A DNA stretch of 64,000 nucleotides. It comes from Gramella sp. MAR_2010_147 (GTDB lineage Bacteria; Bacteroidota; Bacteroidia; Flavobacteriales; Flavobacteriaceae). The first letter of the stretch is position 1, and the number at the start of each line of letters is the position of its first letter. Positions 18,074 to 27,964 of the stretch are shown piece after piece. The position numbers were made by a program, and so were the translations under genes. The stretch spans positions 2,604,001 to 2,668,000 of the forward strand of contig NZ_LT629741.1 of assembly GCF_900105135.1 (NCBI RefSeq), written 5' to 3'. Under the pieces are notes generated by a model that made no database searches, was not told where the DNA came from, and saw only the letters and a program-made list of their open reading frames with translations.

Positions 18074-19612
18074 TTAGACCTTATCTGTAGCTACCTTGTA
18101 GGTTGGATCTTCAAGGATATTCACTTCTATAAGGGCATCAGCATTCTTTAATAATCTTCGACAATCATTACTTAAATGTCTTAAATGAACTTTTTTACCA
18201 ACTTTATTGTACCGTTGAGTAACCTGATTTAAAGCTTCAATAGCAGACATGTCTGCAACGCGACTATCCTTAAAATCGATTATTATCTCTTCAGGATCGT
18301 TTATAACATCAAATTTTTCTGCAAAATTAGTGGTAGAAGCAAAGAATAACGGGCCATATATTTCATAGTGTTTTACGCCATTTTCATCAATACTTTTTCT
18401 GGCTCTAATTCTCTTGGCACTTTCCCATGCAAAGAACAATGCCGATAATATAACTCCCACCAGCACTGCTAACGCCAGGTTGTGAAGAATAACAGTTATT
18501 AGTGCAACTATAATTACCAGGAAAATATCTTTCTTGGGAACCTTGTTGAAGATCTTTAAACTGGCCCACTCAAAAGTTCCAATTGCAACCATGATCATTA
18601 CTCCTACAAGAGCTGCCATTGGTACCTGTTCTATTATGGGAGCGCCAAATAATACAATAGCGAGAATGGTAAAAGCTGCAATTATTCCAGATAATCTAGC
18701 TCTGGAACCGGCAGATAAGTTAACAAGGGTTTGGGCGATCATTGGGCAGCCTCCCATACCAAAGAAGAATCCATTTAGTACGTTAGCGCCCCCTTGTGCA
18801 ATACATTCTCTGTTACCATTTCCTTTAGTCTCAGTAATTTCGTCTACCAGGTTTAAAGTAAGTAAACCTTCAGTTAATCCTACTGCAGCCATGATCATAG
18901 AATAAGGCGCGATTAGTTTCAATGTTTCCAGATTTAACGGGATATTAGGTATATGGAAAGGAGGGAATCCACCACTAACAGACGCGATATCTTGTACTGT
19001 TTTAGTATCTATTCCTAAGAAATATACTAAGATGAATACCACGATTATCGCCACTAATGAAGAAGGAACAGCTTTGGTAAGTTTAGGTAGCAATACTACA
19101 ATAGCAATAGTTAAGGCTACTAAACCGGCCATGATGTATAATGAAGTTCCGGTGAGCCATACAATATCACCATTAACTACCGTTTTAAACTGGTCTAACT
19201 GAGACATGAATATAATGATCGCTAACCCGTTCACAAATCCAAACATTACGGGATGAGGCACTAAACGTATAAACTTTCCAAGCTTAAAAACCCCAATTAT
19301 AATCTGAATAGCACCTGCTAAAGCTACCGCTGCAAGGACGTATTCCAGACCATCAGATTTCATTAAAGCAATTAGAACAATAACTGTCGCGCCGGCACCT
19401 CCGGAAATCATTCCAGGTCTTCCTCCAAATATAGCCGTAACCAACCCCATTATAAATGAAGCATATAGCCCCATTAGTGGAGGGAATCCAGCTAGAATTG
19501 CAAACGACAGGGATTCAGGAATCATGGTCATTGCCACTGTAAGTCCTGCAAGCACTTCCGTTTTATAGTTAACCTGTTGCTTGAAATCGAATAAGTTGAA
19601 AACTTTTTTCAT
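18074..19612 (-). CDS. SulP-family anion transporter with STAS domain
   Basis: A 512-residue inner-membrane transporter of the SulP/SLC26 group, carrying sulfate, bicarbonate or similar anions. About ten or more hydrophobic helices fill residues 20-385, including the family block IPESLSFAILAGFPPLMGLY near the N-terminus. A C-terminal STAS domain (about 400-500) contains EEIIIDFKDSRVADMSAIEAL. The length matches bacterial SulP proteins. Substrate cannot be inferred from context, as neither sulfate-assimilation genes nor carbonic anhydrase are adjacent. It is a single gene with a very good promoter at 19646-19675. Confidence 0.93.
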   Translation of the reverse strand: MKKVFNLFDFKQQVNYKTEVLAGLTVAMTMIPESLSFAILAGFPPLMGLYASFIMGLVTAIFGGRPGMISGGAGATVIVLIALMKSDGLEYVLAAVALAGAIQIIIGVFKLGKFIRLVPHPVMFGFVNGLAIIIFMSQLDQFKTVVNGDIVWLTGTSLYIMAGLVALTIAIVVLLPKLTKAVPSSLVAIIVVFILVYFLGIDTKTVQDIASVSGGFPPFHIPNIPLNLETLKLIAPYSMIMAAVGLTEGLLTLNLVDEITETKGNGNRECIAQGGANVLNGFFFGMGGCPMIAQTLVNLSAGSRARLSGIIAAFTILAIVLFGAPIIEQVPMAALVGVMIMVAIGTFEWASLKIFNKVPKKDIFLVIIVALITVILHNLALAVLVGVILSALFFAWESAKRIRARKSIDENGVKHYEIYGPLFFASTTNFAEKFDVINDPEEIIIDFKDSRVADMSAIEALNQVTQRYNKVGKKVHLRHLSNDCRRLLKNADALIEVNILEDPTYKVATDKV

Positions 19613-19645
19613 AATGAAGATTCATCAGCTGAATTTAAGAAGCGG

Positions 19646-19675
19646 CAAAAATAGTCATTAAAAATAGAAGCGCAA
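19646..19675 (-). promoter_or_regulatory. Bacteroidota promoter of the SulP gene
   Basis: Read on the minus strand: TTG (19675-19673), 19 bases, then TATTTTTG (19653-19646), matching the -33/-7 consensus of the phylum's main sigma factor. The start codon follows about 33 bases after the box. Confidence 0.65.
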
Positions 19676-19836
19676 CTCTTTGAAAGTTTAGATTTTTATT
19701 TTTATTAAATTATGATTTTCAGTGAGTTATATTGTTATAATGGGCAGAATCTTTAAATAAAATGCTGAATATTCAAGCTCGTGAGAGTCAATTGTTAGAA
19801 ATTCAATAAAGATTAGGTAACAGATTACAAATGAAA

Positions 19837-19844
19837 TACCTTTG
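19837..19844 (+). promoter_or_regulatory. -7 box before era
   Basis: TACCTTTG fits TAnnTTTG and lies 14 bases before the era ATG, predicting a leader of about 10 bases. The -33 element is weak. Confidence 0.4.
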
Positions 19845-19858
19845 CAAAAATTAATATT

Positions 19859-20746
19859 ATGGCACATAAAGCCGGATTTGTAAATATTATTGGTAATCCC
19901 AATGTGGGAAAATCAACGTTGATGAACGCTTTTATAGGTGAAAGACTTTCCATAATCACCTCTAAGGCACAAACAACACGTCATAGAATTCTTGGAATCG
20001 TGAATGGTGAAGATTTTCAGGTGATCTTAAGTGATACACCTGGAATTATTAAACCCGCTTATGAGCTGCAGGCTTCTATGATGGATTTTGTAAAATCTGC
20101 TTTTGAAGATGCCGATGTATTGATCTATATTGTTGAAATAGGAGAGCAAAGTCTAAAAGATGAAGCTTTTTTTAATAAGATCGCCAATTCTGAAGTTCCA
20201 GTACTTTTATTGCTGAATAAAATAGATAAGTCCAATCAGGAACAACTGGAAGAGCAGGTTGGTTACTGGAAAGAGAAAGTTCCAACTGCAGAGATTCATC
20301 CAATTTCAGCCCTGGAAGGCTTTAATGTTTCTGAAGTTTTTAATAGAATTATAGCATTGCTTCCAGAGTCGCCGGCTTTTTATCCAAAAGATACTTTAAC
20401 AGATAAACCAGAGCGCTTTTTTGTGAATGAGATTATTCGTGAAAAGATCTTAATGCATTATAAAAAGGAAATCCCTTATAGCGTAGAGATTGAAACCAAC
20501 GAATTCTTTGAAGAGGAAAAGATCATAAGAATGCGAAGCATTATCATGGTAGAAAGAGATACGCAAAAAGGGATCATTATTGGCCATAAAGGTGCAGCAC
20601 TTAAGAGAGTTGGTGTGGAAGCCAGAAAAGATCTTGAGAAATTCTTTGGGAAACAGGTACACCTGGAATTATACGTAAAAGTGAATAAAAACTGGCGTAG
20701 CGATTCCAACCAACTTCGTAGATTCGGATATACAGATAAGAAATAA
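19859..20746 (+). CDS. era: GTPase Era
   Basis: An essential GTPase that binds the 3' end of 16S rRNA and helps assemble the 30S subunit. The 295-residue protein has the G1 loop GNPNVGKST near residue 12, a G2 Thr in TTRHR, DTPG (G3), NKID (G4) and SAL (G5). A C-terminal KH domain follows, with the GHKGAALKR loop around residue 240. Length and domain order are standard. It is followed 77 bp later by der, whose own -7 box suggests separate as well as joint transcription. Confidence 0.97.
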   Translation: MAHKAGFVNIIGNPNVGKSTLMNAFIGERLSIITSKAQTTRHRILGIVNGEDFQVILSDTPGIIKPAYELQASMMDFVKSAFEDADVLIYIVEIGEQSLKDEAFFNKIANSEVPVLLLLNKIDKSNQEQLEEQVGYWKEKVPTAEIHPISALEGFNVSEVFNRIIALLPESPAFYPKDTLTDKPERFFVNEIIREKILMHYKKEIPYSVEIETNEFFEEEKIIRMRSIIMVERDTQKGIIIGHKGAALKRVGVEARKDLEKFFGKQVHLELYVKVNKNWRSDSNQLRRFGYTDKK

Positions 20747-20792
20747 ACTTTTCAGCTTAATGTAAGGAGCAGATATATTGGGATAAATCCCT

Positions 20793-20800
20793 TAATTTTG
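20793..20800 (+). promoter_or_regulatory. -7 box before der
   Basis: TAATTTTG fits TAnnTTTG and ends 23 bases before the der ATG. A TTG at 20778-20780 is too close (12 bases) to be a proper -33 element. Confidence 0.35.
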
Positions 20801-20823
20801 CCTCCAGAAATCAATTTATAGTT

Positions 20824-22128
20824 ATGGGCAATATTGTCGCTATTGTGGGTAGACCAAATGTTGGTAAATCAACTTTTTTTAACCGACTTATTCAGCGCCG
20901 CGAGGCAATCATAGATTCGGTAAGTGGGGTTACCCGGGACAGGCATTATGGAAAGTCTGATTGGAATGGAAAGAAATTTTCCTTGATAGACACCGGCGGA
21001 TATGTGAAGGGGAGCGATGATATCTTTGAAGCTGAAATAGACAAACAGGTAGAGCTTGCGATAGACGAGGCAGATGCCATTATTTTTATAGTAGACGTAG
21101 AGTCTGGAGTAACACCCATGGATGAAGAGGTGGCCGTTTTGCTTAGAAAAGTGAATAAACCGGTACTGCTTGCTGTGAATAAAGTTGATAATAATAAGCG
21201 ACTGGCAAATGCGGTAGAATTCTATTCTTTAGGTCTGGGCGAATATTTTCCAATTGCCAGTACTAATGGTAGTGGAACTGGGGATCTTCTGGATGCACTT
21301 ATTGAAGCGCTGCCTGAAATTGAAGAGGAAGACGAATCTGAACTGCCTAGATTTGCGGTGGTAGGAAGGCCAAATGCTGGAAAATCTTCGTTTATCAATG
21401 CCTTAATTGGGGAAGATAGATATATCGTTACTGATATTGCAGGGACCACACGAGATTCTATCGATACAAAATATAACAGATTTGGATTTGAATTTAACCT
21501 GGTAGATACTGCCGGGATCAGAAGAAAATCTAAGGTAAAGGAAAATTTAGAGTTTTACTCGGTAATGCGATCGGTTCGTGCTATTGAGAATTGCGATGTG
21601 TGTTTAGTGGTTTTAGATGCAACCAGAGGTTTTGATGGTCAGGTTCAGAATATCTTCTGGCTGGCACAAAGAAATCATAAAGGGATCGTGATCCTGGTTA
21701 ATAAATGGGATCTGGTAGATAAGGAAACCAATACCATGAAGGAGTATGAAGCGATGATTCGTCGTGAAATAGAACCTTTTACAGATGTTCCAATCATATT
21801 CATTTCTGTATTGACCAAGCAGAGGGTCTTTAAAGCCATAGAAACCGCTGTAAAGGTCTTTGAAAGCCGTAGCAGGAAGATCAAAACACGTCAGTTTAAT
21901 GATGTGATGTTACCTATTATTGAAAAAAATCCGCCACCGGCCTATAAAGGAAAGTATGTGAAGATCAAATTCTGCATGCAATTACCAACACCGCACCCTC
22001 AATTTGCATTTTTTTGTAACCTGCCTCAATATGTAAGAGATCCTTATAAGCGATTTATTGAGAATAAGTTAAGGCAGGAGTTTGATTTTGAGGGGGTTCC
22101 AGTTTCTATCTTTTTCAGGAAAAAATAA
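20824..22128 (+). CDS. der: Ribosome-assembly GTPase Der (EngA), two tandem G domains
   Basis: Acts in maturation of the 50S subunit. The 434-residue protein contains two GTPase domains in tandem: G1 loops GRPNVGKST (about residue 8) and GRPNAGKSS (about residue 181), DTGG and DTAG G3 motifs, NKVD and NKWD G4 motifs. A C-terminal KH-like domain (about 350-434) ends with the typical PVSIFFRKK. Everything is of family length. It sits directly after era. Confidence 0.98.
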   Translation: MGNIVAIVGRPNVGKSTFFNRLIQRREAIIDSVSGVTRDRHYGKSDWNGKKFSLIDTGGYVKGSDDIFEAEIDKQVELAIDEADAIIFIVDVESGVTPMDEEVAVLLRKVNKPVLLAVNKVDNNKRLANAVEFYSLGLGEYFPIASTNGSGTGDLLDALIEALPEIEEEDESELPRFAVVGRPNAGKSSFINALIGEDRYIVTDIAGTTRDSIDTKYNRFGFEFNLVDTAGIRRKSKVKENLEFYSVMRSVRAIENCDVCLVVLDATRGFDGQVQNIFWLAQRNHKGIVILVNKWDLVDKETNTMKEYEAMIRREIEPFTDVPIIFISVLTKQRVFKAIETAVKVFESRSRKIKTRQFNDVMLPIIEKNPPPAYKGKYVKIKFCMQLPTPHPQFAFFCNLPQYVRDPYKRFIENKLRQEFDFEGVPVSIFFRKK

Positions 22129-22233
22129 CGGTCTGGGTTAAACCATTCAAAGCATCATTAGTCTTAAGATTAGCCAGTAATTAGCCTATTGCGCAGTTAT
22201 TGGTTTTTTCTGTTCATGTAATATGCCTAATCA

Positions 22234-24989
22234 ATGCGTTTTTACATCTTTCTGCTACTAATTTTAATTAGTTCAAATAGTTTCTCACAGGAATTTCAGA
22301 TTACCGGGAAAGTTGTCGATGATTCTTCAAATCCCCTGGAGTCTGCCACTATTTATACTGAAAAGCCCGGCGATAGTAGTCTGGTGAGTTACACCATTTC
22401 AGAAAAAAATGGGGAATTTTTACTCAAAGGAAATACGGAAGCAGCAAATCTCAATCTTATAGTAAGTTATAATGGTTATTCTCCATACCAGCAATTAATT
22501 AAAATTCAGGAAAATATAGTTGTTGAAGATATTCTGCTTCAGCCGATGGATAACACGCTTGATGAGGTTACACTTACTGCCTCACGAGCTCCTGTCACCA
22601 TAAAAAAAGATACGCTCGAGTTCAACGCTGCCTCTTTTGATACCCGCCAGGATGCAAATCTGGAAGATTTGATGAAAAAACTTCCGGGAGTAGAGGTAGA
22701 TTCAAATGGAAATATTAGTGTGAATGGTAAGCCGGTATCACGAATTCTTGTGAATGGCAAAGAGTTCTTTGGGAACGATCCTCAAATTGCTACGAAGAAC
22801 CTTCCAAAGGAGATCATAGACAAAATTCAGGTGACCGATACCAAAACCAAAAGTGAGGAGTTTACTGGAAAGGCCGGGAATCCAGATGATAAAACAATCA
22901 ATATTGAGCTAAAAGAAGATAAAAATAAGGGGTATTTCTCCAGATTAACTGCGGGGGAGGAACAGATGATCGTTACGAGCTAAGTGGTATCGGGAATTAC
23001 TTTAATGATGACATGCGTGTTAGTATTCTGGCGAGTTCTAACAACATTAATAGTTCAGGATTTAGTTTTGACGAGGTTTTTGATATGATGGGAGGAAATG
23101 CCAGAAGCATAAGTTTTAATGGCAATGGCTCGTTCAGTATCAATGGTACCGGATTTGGGAGTAGTGGCGGCATTACAAAATCTGAAACTGCCGGTTTCAA
23201 TTTTGTAAATGAATGGGATAATGAAATGGAGTTGAGTGCAGATTATTTCTACGGAAGAAATGATACTGAAACCAGAACCCGAGTAGAACGGGAAAACATT
23301 CTTCCAGATTCAAGATATTTTACAAATTCTACTAGTTCCAGTAACCTTATTAATGATAGTCATAGAGCTAATTTGCGTTATGAGGTAGAATTTGATACGC
23401 TTACCAAACTTTCTGTCGCCCCTAGGTTCAATGCGAATATTGGGACTTCTTTTAGAGATCGAAATGAAGCGACGCTGGATGAAAATATGAATTTGCAAAA
23501 CACGACTAGTGTAGATGAAATGGAAGCGTTGAACAGCGCAAATTTCTCTAATAGTATGGATTTTATTAAGCGTTTTGGTAGTAAAGGCTCTTATCTTCAA
23601 ATAGATGTGAACCATTCGCATAGTAAACAAGAAAATGAAAATATCTATTTTTCTGAAAGTGTTTTTGTAAATGCTCCGGAAAATAATATGATTCAGGATC
23701 AATTTATAGATCAGGATGAAAACTCAAATTCATTTGGGGTAGGTGCTTCAAAACGCAGTGTGTTAGCCGAGCAGCTTTTTCTAGATCTTAATTACGATTT
23801 CTCTGCTTCCGAAAGCAGAAATACACGGAATGTTTTTGATGCGGTTGACGGGGATTATACAAATTTCAATGAATTGTTGAGCAATGACTTTGAGGTAAGG
23901 AGTTTTAAACATACCCCAAATGCCGGGATCAATTACGAAGGAGAGGTTTGGCGAATTGATACTGAAATTGGACTTTTAAGTACTACCCTTAAAACTGAAA
24001 ATTTTATTGATGAAGTTTCTTTCAATAATACCTATAACAACATTTTTATAGATGCCGATGTTCGATATTCCATCGAGCGTTCCAAAAGTATAAGTCTGGG
24101 ATATAGTACAAATGCAGATGTGCCGTCGGTAAGGCAATTACAGCCGGTAGAAGATCGTACAAACCCTTTGAATATCGTCGTTGGTAATCCTGAACTGGAG
24201 CCAACTTTTAACCAGCGAATAAATTTCAATTTCAGGAATTTTGATTTTGCTACACGGAGTGGATTTTTTGGATATATGTATGCTAATTTCACAGATAACC
24301 AGGTGGTGGCCACAAGCAATGTGGAAGATTTTGTTAGAACCACGACCTATACGAATGTAGACGGTGTTATAAACGGAAATCTGGGAGGCTCTTATAGTAA
24401 AACCTTTAAAAAGGATGCCAGGGAGTTGCGGTTAAGGTTAAGGATGAATACCGCTTATAATCGCAATGTAGGTTTTATAAATGCCGTAAAATATAAATCT
24501 GACCAATTTAGTTTGAGTCCTCGATTTCAATTGACGTATGCTATTGATGAGCTCTTTGAAATTAATCCTGCCTATACTCTTAACTATAACGATATAACGT
24601 ACAATATTAACAGTGGGAGAGACCAAAGTTACACCAATCACACACTATCACTGGAGACCACGACCTACTGGCCTAAAAATGTAGTTTTTGGTAATGATAT
24701 TTCTTACAATCAATACGGAAATGTTGCTCCCGGCTTTGATAGCACGTCTCTATTATGGAATATGAGTCTGGGCTATCAGTTTTTAAAAGATCAGGCAACT
24801 CTTAAGGTGAAAGTTTATGATCTCCTAGATCAGAACGTAGATACCAGGAGGCTTGTAGGAGACGATTATATACAGGATGTAAATAATCTTGTGCTGCAAA
24901 GATATGGTATGCTAAGCTTCACTTATAAATTAAGCAGTTTTGGTGCCGGTGAAGCTCCTAGCAGAGGGGGTAGAAGAATGAGAAGATGA
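22234..24989 (+). pseudogene. Outer-membrane CarboxypepD-plug-barrel receptor, interrupted by a frameshift
   Basis: Two frames together encode one outer-membrane receptor of about 918 residues. The first (22234-22983) has a signal peptide (1-19, ending SFSQ), a carboxypeptidase-regulatory-like domain (about 22-105) and a TonB-type plug (about 120-225). The second (to 24989) is the beta-barrel of the OMP_b-brl_3 kind with a Gly/Arg-rich tail. They join at the G-run 22953-22957. One extra G there lets the first frame read straight into GTDDRYELSGIGNYFNDD and then the barrel; without it translation stops at 22983. The ATG at 23013 that opens the second frame lies inside this continuous sequence and has no signal peptide. 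Either the gene is inactive or one base was lost in sequencing. Confidence 0.88.
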
Positions 24990-25167
24990 TTTTCTAATTA
25001 AATTCCATAAAATTATTGATTTTCAGGCCTTAAAAGTCCGATTTTTCCATACTGAAATAATGTTCCTCGTTATACGTCTAGAATATCGTTTACTCGTCGA
25101 TTATTTTTTGAAATAGCTATGTAACTCTTTATATTTAAGAGAGTTGAATATTAATTCAAAACAGGCT

Positions 25168-25323
25168 ATGCTTATGGAAATTTTTACCGATTTTGTTCAA
25201 AATTATAAAGGATCGCTGCAGGGCTTAAATATCTTTGCTAAGATAGGAGTTACTCTTGCCTTAGTATTGATTCTTCTTGCGGTAGCTGGAGCTATTGTAA
25301 ACGTGATCGTTCACAACTTATAA
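25168..25323 (+). CDS. Small single-helix membrane protein (51 aa)
   Basis: The ATG at 25168 opens 51 codons ending in TAA. The product has a polar N-terminal part (MEIFTDFVQNYKGSLQGLN), then one strong hydrophobic helix (about residues 27-48, rich in Leu, Val and Ala) and a short polar tail. A second ATG two codons later (25174) is an equally good start. It lies alone between the broken receptor gene and tRNA-Phe. A hairpin (AACTCT 25123-25128 with AGAGTT 25140-25145) lies just upstream. Protein-like composition argues for a real gene, but no family is recognised. Confidence 0.55.
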   Translation: MLMEIFTDFVQNYKGSLQGLNIFAKIGVTLALVLILLAVAGAIVNVIVHNL

Positions 25324-25795
25324 TCTTTGGATTGCAGACTTTATGTCTTAATTTAAGACCATCATTGACTTATATTTTAAGCCAACAGATGGTTTTTTGC
25401 ATTTAATCGGTAAAAATTAAACGATATAATATTCTTTCATTTTAATGTTTAGAGCGTCTGTAAAAGGATCTTATCAAGCTTTAAATCTATTTAAATTCGT
25501 ACGGTAGATTAGATCATCTATTACCTACCATTCAGTTTATATATTAATTTTCATAAGTATCAATTAAGGCTGCGGGAAGGACGATGGTAATAGTTGTCTT
25601 TTTCTGTGCTTTTAATTCAACTTTGCAAAGAATACTAGTGAAATTCCTCCAAAGGATAGAGAAGGCAGAATTCTTCCCAAAAAGATTGATCTCCATTTTT
25701 TCTGAATCTTATCAATAGATCCTAAATCATTTAAAAAATGACTGAGATTATAATGAAATAAAAAAACCCGCTTCAATGAAACGGGTTTTTAAAGG
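25324..25795. other. Intergenic region between the microprotein and tRNA-Phe
   Basis: It contains the tRNA terminator at 25761-25790. Two short frames exist, 25544-25696 on the minus strand (50 codons) and 25584-25718 on the plus strand (44 codons), but they overlap each other and neither has start context or a recognisable product. I see nothing else. Confidence 0.5.
25761..25790 (-). terminator. Terminator of tRNA-Phe
   Basis: On the minus strand AAACCCG pairs with CGGGTTT around an 11-base loop, followed by a long T-run. It begins a few bases past the tRNA 3' end. Confidence 0.85.
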
Positions 25796-25868
25796 TGGTG
25801 CCTCCAGGAATCGAACCAGGGACACAAGGATTTTCAGTCCTTTGCTCTACCAACTGAGCTAAGGCACC
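25796..25868 (-). tRNA. tRNA-Phe (anticodon GAA)
   Basis: A 73-base cloverleaf is readable on the minus strand. The acceptor arms are GGTGCCT / AGGCACC with discriminator A, the D-loop has AGCTCAGTTGGTAGAGC, the anticodon stem-loop reads GGACTGAAAATCC with GAA, and the T-arm has GGTTCGATTCC. The 3' CCA is not fully encoded: the bases after the discriminator are CCT. Confidence 0.97.
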
Positions 25869-25889
25869 AGTTGCTTGTTTAAGCGGTGG

Positions 25890-25921
25890 CAAATATAATT
25901 TCATTTTTAGGAACTCACAAA
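25890..25921 (-). promoter_or_regulatory. Consensus promoter of tRNA-Phe
   Basis: On the minus strand TTTG (25921-25918), a 20-base spacer and TATATTTG (25897-25890) match the Bacteroidota consensus exactly. It ends 21 bases before the mature tRNA 5' end. Confidence 0.75.
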
Positions 25922-25945
25922 GGAATTTTTAAAAAAATGCTTTTG

Positions 25946-25953
25946 TACTTTTG
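25946..25953 (+). promoter_or_regulatory. -7 box before coaX
   Basis: TACTTTTG fits TAnnTTTG and lies 19 bases before the ATG at 25973. This supports that start over the upstream in-frame GTG at 25886, which would lie ahead of the promoter. Confidence 0.45.
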
Positions 25954-25972
25954 TCTTTCTATAAAAAATGGA

Positions 25973-26704
25973 ATGAATTTAGTTGTCGATGCCGGGAATA
26001 CCTTTGTAAAGACTGCTGTTTTTCAAAACAGTACGCTTTTGGAAAAGCATGTTTTCAGGAAAGAAGATTTTTTAAAAAATTTTCAGAATCTGAGAAAAAA
26101 GTTCCCTGAAATCCAAAAATCGATACTTTCCAGCGTTACAGCTTTAGATGAATTGCTGGAAAATGAAGTAAAAAAGTCTTATCCTTTACTTCATCTGGAT
26201 GAAAAAGTGAAGCTCCCCTTTAAAAATAAATATGGCACCCCGGAAACTTTAGGAAAAGATAGAATAGCACTGGTCGCTGCAGCAGTAAATGAGTATCCTG
26301 GAAAGAATGTTTTGATCATAGATGCAGGAACCTGCATTACATACGATTTTAAAACCAGGGAGGAAGTTTATCTGGGAGGTGCTATTTCCCCCGGATTGGA
26401 AATGAGATTTAAAAGCTTGCACAAGTTTACCGCAAATTTACCGTTAGTTAAACCGAAGCCGGAAGCTGAATTGATCGGTAATTCTACTGAATCAAGTATT
26501 TTATCCGGAATTATTAATGGAATCAAAATGGAATTAAAGGGAAGTATAGAATCTTATAGCTCTAAATTTGAAGATTTAACAGTTATTTTCACAGGAGGGG
26601 ATAGTCAAATTTTGTCTATACCATTAAAAAATAGCATATTTGCCAACTCAAATTTTTTGCTAGAAGGACTTAATTTCATTCTAGAATTTAACAAGACTCA
26701 ATGA
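25973..26704 (+). CDS. coaX: Type III pantothenate kinase
   Basis: Phosphorylates pantothenate in the first step of coenzyme A synthesis. The 243-residue protein begins at MNLVVDAGNT, the phosphate loop typical of the ASKHA fold. Longer in-frame starts (GTG at 25886) would run back to the tRNA promoter and are unlikely. Other family marks are GKDRIAL (about residue 99), DAGTCITYDF (about 119-128) and GGAISPGLEMR with the SLHKFTANLP segment. The gene overlaps the following one by 4 bp (ATGA), so they are co-transcribed. Confidence 0.95.
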   Translation: MNLVVDAGNTFVKTAVFQNSTLLEKHVFRKEDFLKNFQNLRKKFPEIQKSILSSVTALDELLENEVKKSYPLLHLDEKVKLPFKNKYGTPETLGKDRIALVAAAVNEYPGKNVLIIDAGTCITYDFKTREEVYLGGAISPGLEMRFKSLHKFTANLPLVKPKPEAELIGNSTESSILSGIINGIKMELKGSIESYSSKFEDLTVIFTGGDSQILSIPLKNSIFANSNFLLEGLNFILEFNKTQ

Positions 26705-27945
26705 TAAAACGATTTATAGTAATCGTAGCTTTATTTTTAGCTTTTACTGCAGAAGCGCAGGAAAATGTATCCTCGCCTTATTCTTATTACGGTATTGGTT
26801 TAACAAATTTCAAGGGGACGGTAGAGAATAGATCTATGGGTGGCTTGAGCATATTCAATGATAGTATACATATGAATATTCAAAACCCTGCCAGTTATGG
26901 AACTTTAAAAAGAACGAACTTTACAGTAGGTGCAAGCCACGATCGCATAAAACTGGAAACCAATGATGCCAGTGATAATGCGAAAATATCTTCACTGGAT
27001 TATCTTGCACTGGCGTTTCCGGTTAGTGACAGGGTAGGAGTTGGTTTTGGGGTGTTGCCTTATACATCTGTAGGATATAGAATTCTTGATACAGATGAAG
27101 GATCTGCAAGTTTACTGAATGGTAGAGGAGGGATGAATAAAGTTTTTCTTTCCGCAGGGGTTGCTGTTACAGAGGAGTTAAGCCTTGGTGTGGATGCAAA
27201 TTATAATTTCGGAAACTTTCAGAATTCTCAAAGTATTAATCGGGAAGGTCTTCAATATGGAACAACCGATGTGAATAGGTCTGACATTAAAGGATTTAGC
27301 TTTAATTTTGGAGCTAATTACCAAAGAGATATTTCAGAAAAGTATAGATTACACGTTTCTGGATCTTATGCGCCTTCTATAAATCTGGACTCGGAGAATG
27401 CAAGAGCCATTTCTACGGTTGATTTCTCCTTAGGAACAGGAAGAGTAATAGAAGTAAGGGAGTTGGATCTGGCTGATACTCAATTTGAGAACCCTTCAAA
27501 ATTAACGATTGGAGCAGGTATAGGAGAAAAAAATAAGTGGTTTGCAGGGGCTGAGTATTCTAATGTTGGTTCATCTTCTTATGAAGACAGCTTTAGGTTT
27601 AGAGGGGATGGAGGAGCCTATGAAGATGCTTCTCAATTCTCTGTAGGTGGATTTTATGTTCCTAAGTATAATTCTTTCACAAGTTACTTAGAAAGAATTG
27701 TTTATAGAGGTGGATTTCGATATGATGAGACTGGATTGATGATCAATAATGAGTCAATTGATGAGTTTGGCATATCTTTTGGACTAGGTTTGCCAGTTGG
27801 ATTAGATTTCTCCAATTTAAACCTTGGAATCGAGCTTGGACAGAGAGGTACCAAGAATTCCGGTTTGATTCAGGAGAACTTTTTAAGGCTATCTGTAGGA
27901 TTGTCTTTAAATGACAAATGGTTCACGAAAAGAAAATTTAATTAA
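26701..27945 (+). CDS. Outer-membrane beta-barrel protein
   Basis: A 414-residue protein with a signal peptide (1-19, ending AEAQ). Alternating aromatic and small residues and many Gly-flanked strands through the whole length are typical of outer-membrane barrels. The N-terminal block SPYSYYGIGLTNFKGTVENR and the MGGLSI motif resemble the FadL/PorV-like barrels of Bacteroidota. The substrate is not deducible. It overlaps coaX by 4 bp and is followed 19 bp later by the TPR protein gene, with lptC next, so the run mixes CoA synthesis with envelope building. Confidence 0.85.
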   Translation: MIKRFIVIVALFLAFTAEAQENVSSPYSYYGIGLTNFKGTVENRSMGGLSIFNDSIHMNIQNPASYGTLKRTNFTVGASHDRIKLETNDASDNAKISSLDYLALAFPVSDRVGVGFGVLPYTSVGYRILDTDEGSASLLNGRGGMNKVFLSAGVAVTEELSLGVDANYNFGNFQNSQSINREGLQYGTTDVNRSDIKGFSFNFGANYQRDISEKYRLHVSGSYAPSINLDSENARAISTVDFSLGTGRVIEVRELDLADTQFENPSKLTIGAGIGEKNKWFAGAEYSNVGSSSYEDSFRFRGDGGAYEDASQFSVGGFYVPKYNSFTSYLERIVYRGGFRYDETGLMINNESIDEFGISFGLGLPVGLDFSNLNLGIELGQRGTKNSGLIQENFLRLSVGLSLNDKWFTKRKFN

Positions 27946-27964
27946 CCATACAATAAACAAGAAG

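Noticed and set aside
22953..22957. Phase-variable poly-G tract
   Set aside because: Five G is shorter than typical switching tracts; a plain mutation or sequence error is the simpler explanation.
25544..25718. Two overlapping short frames, 50 codons on the minus strand and 44 on the plus strand
   Set aside because: They contradict each other, have no start context or recognisable composition, and occur in an otherwise empty AT-rich gap.
25886..25972. Longer in-frame coaX start (GTG at 25886)
   Set aside because: It would start upstream of the coaX -7 box, next to the tRNA promoter, and adds residues before the conserved MNLVVDAGNT.
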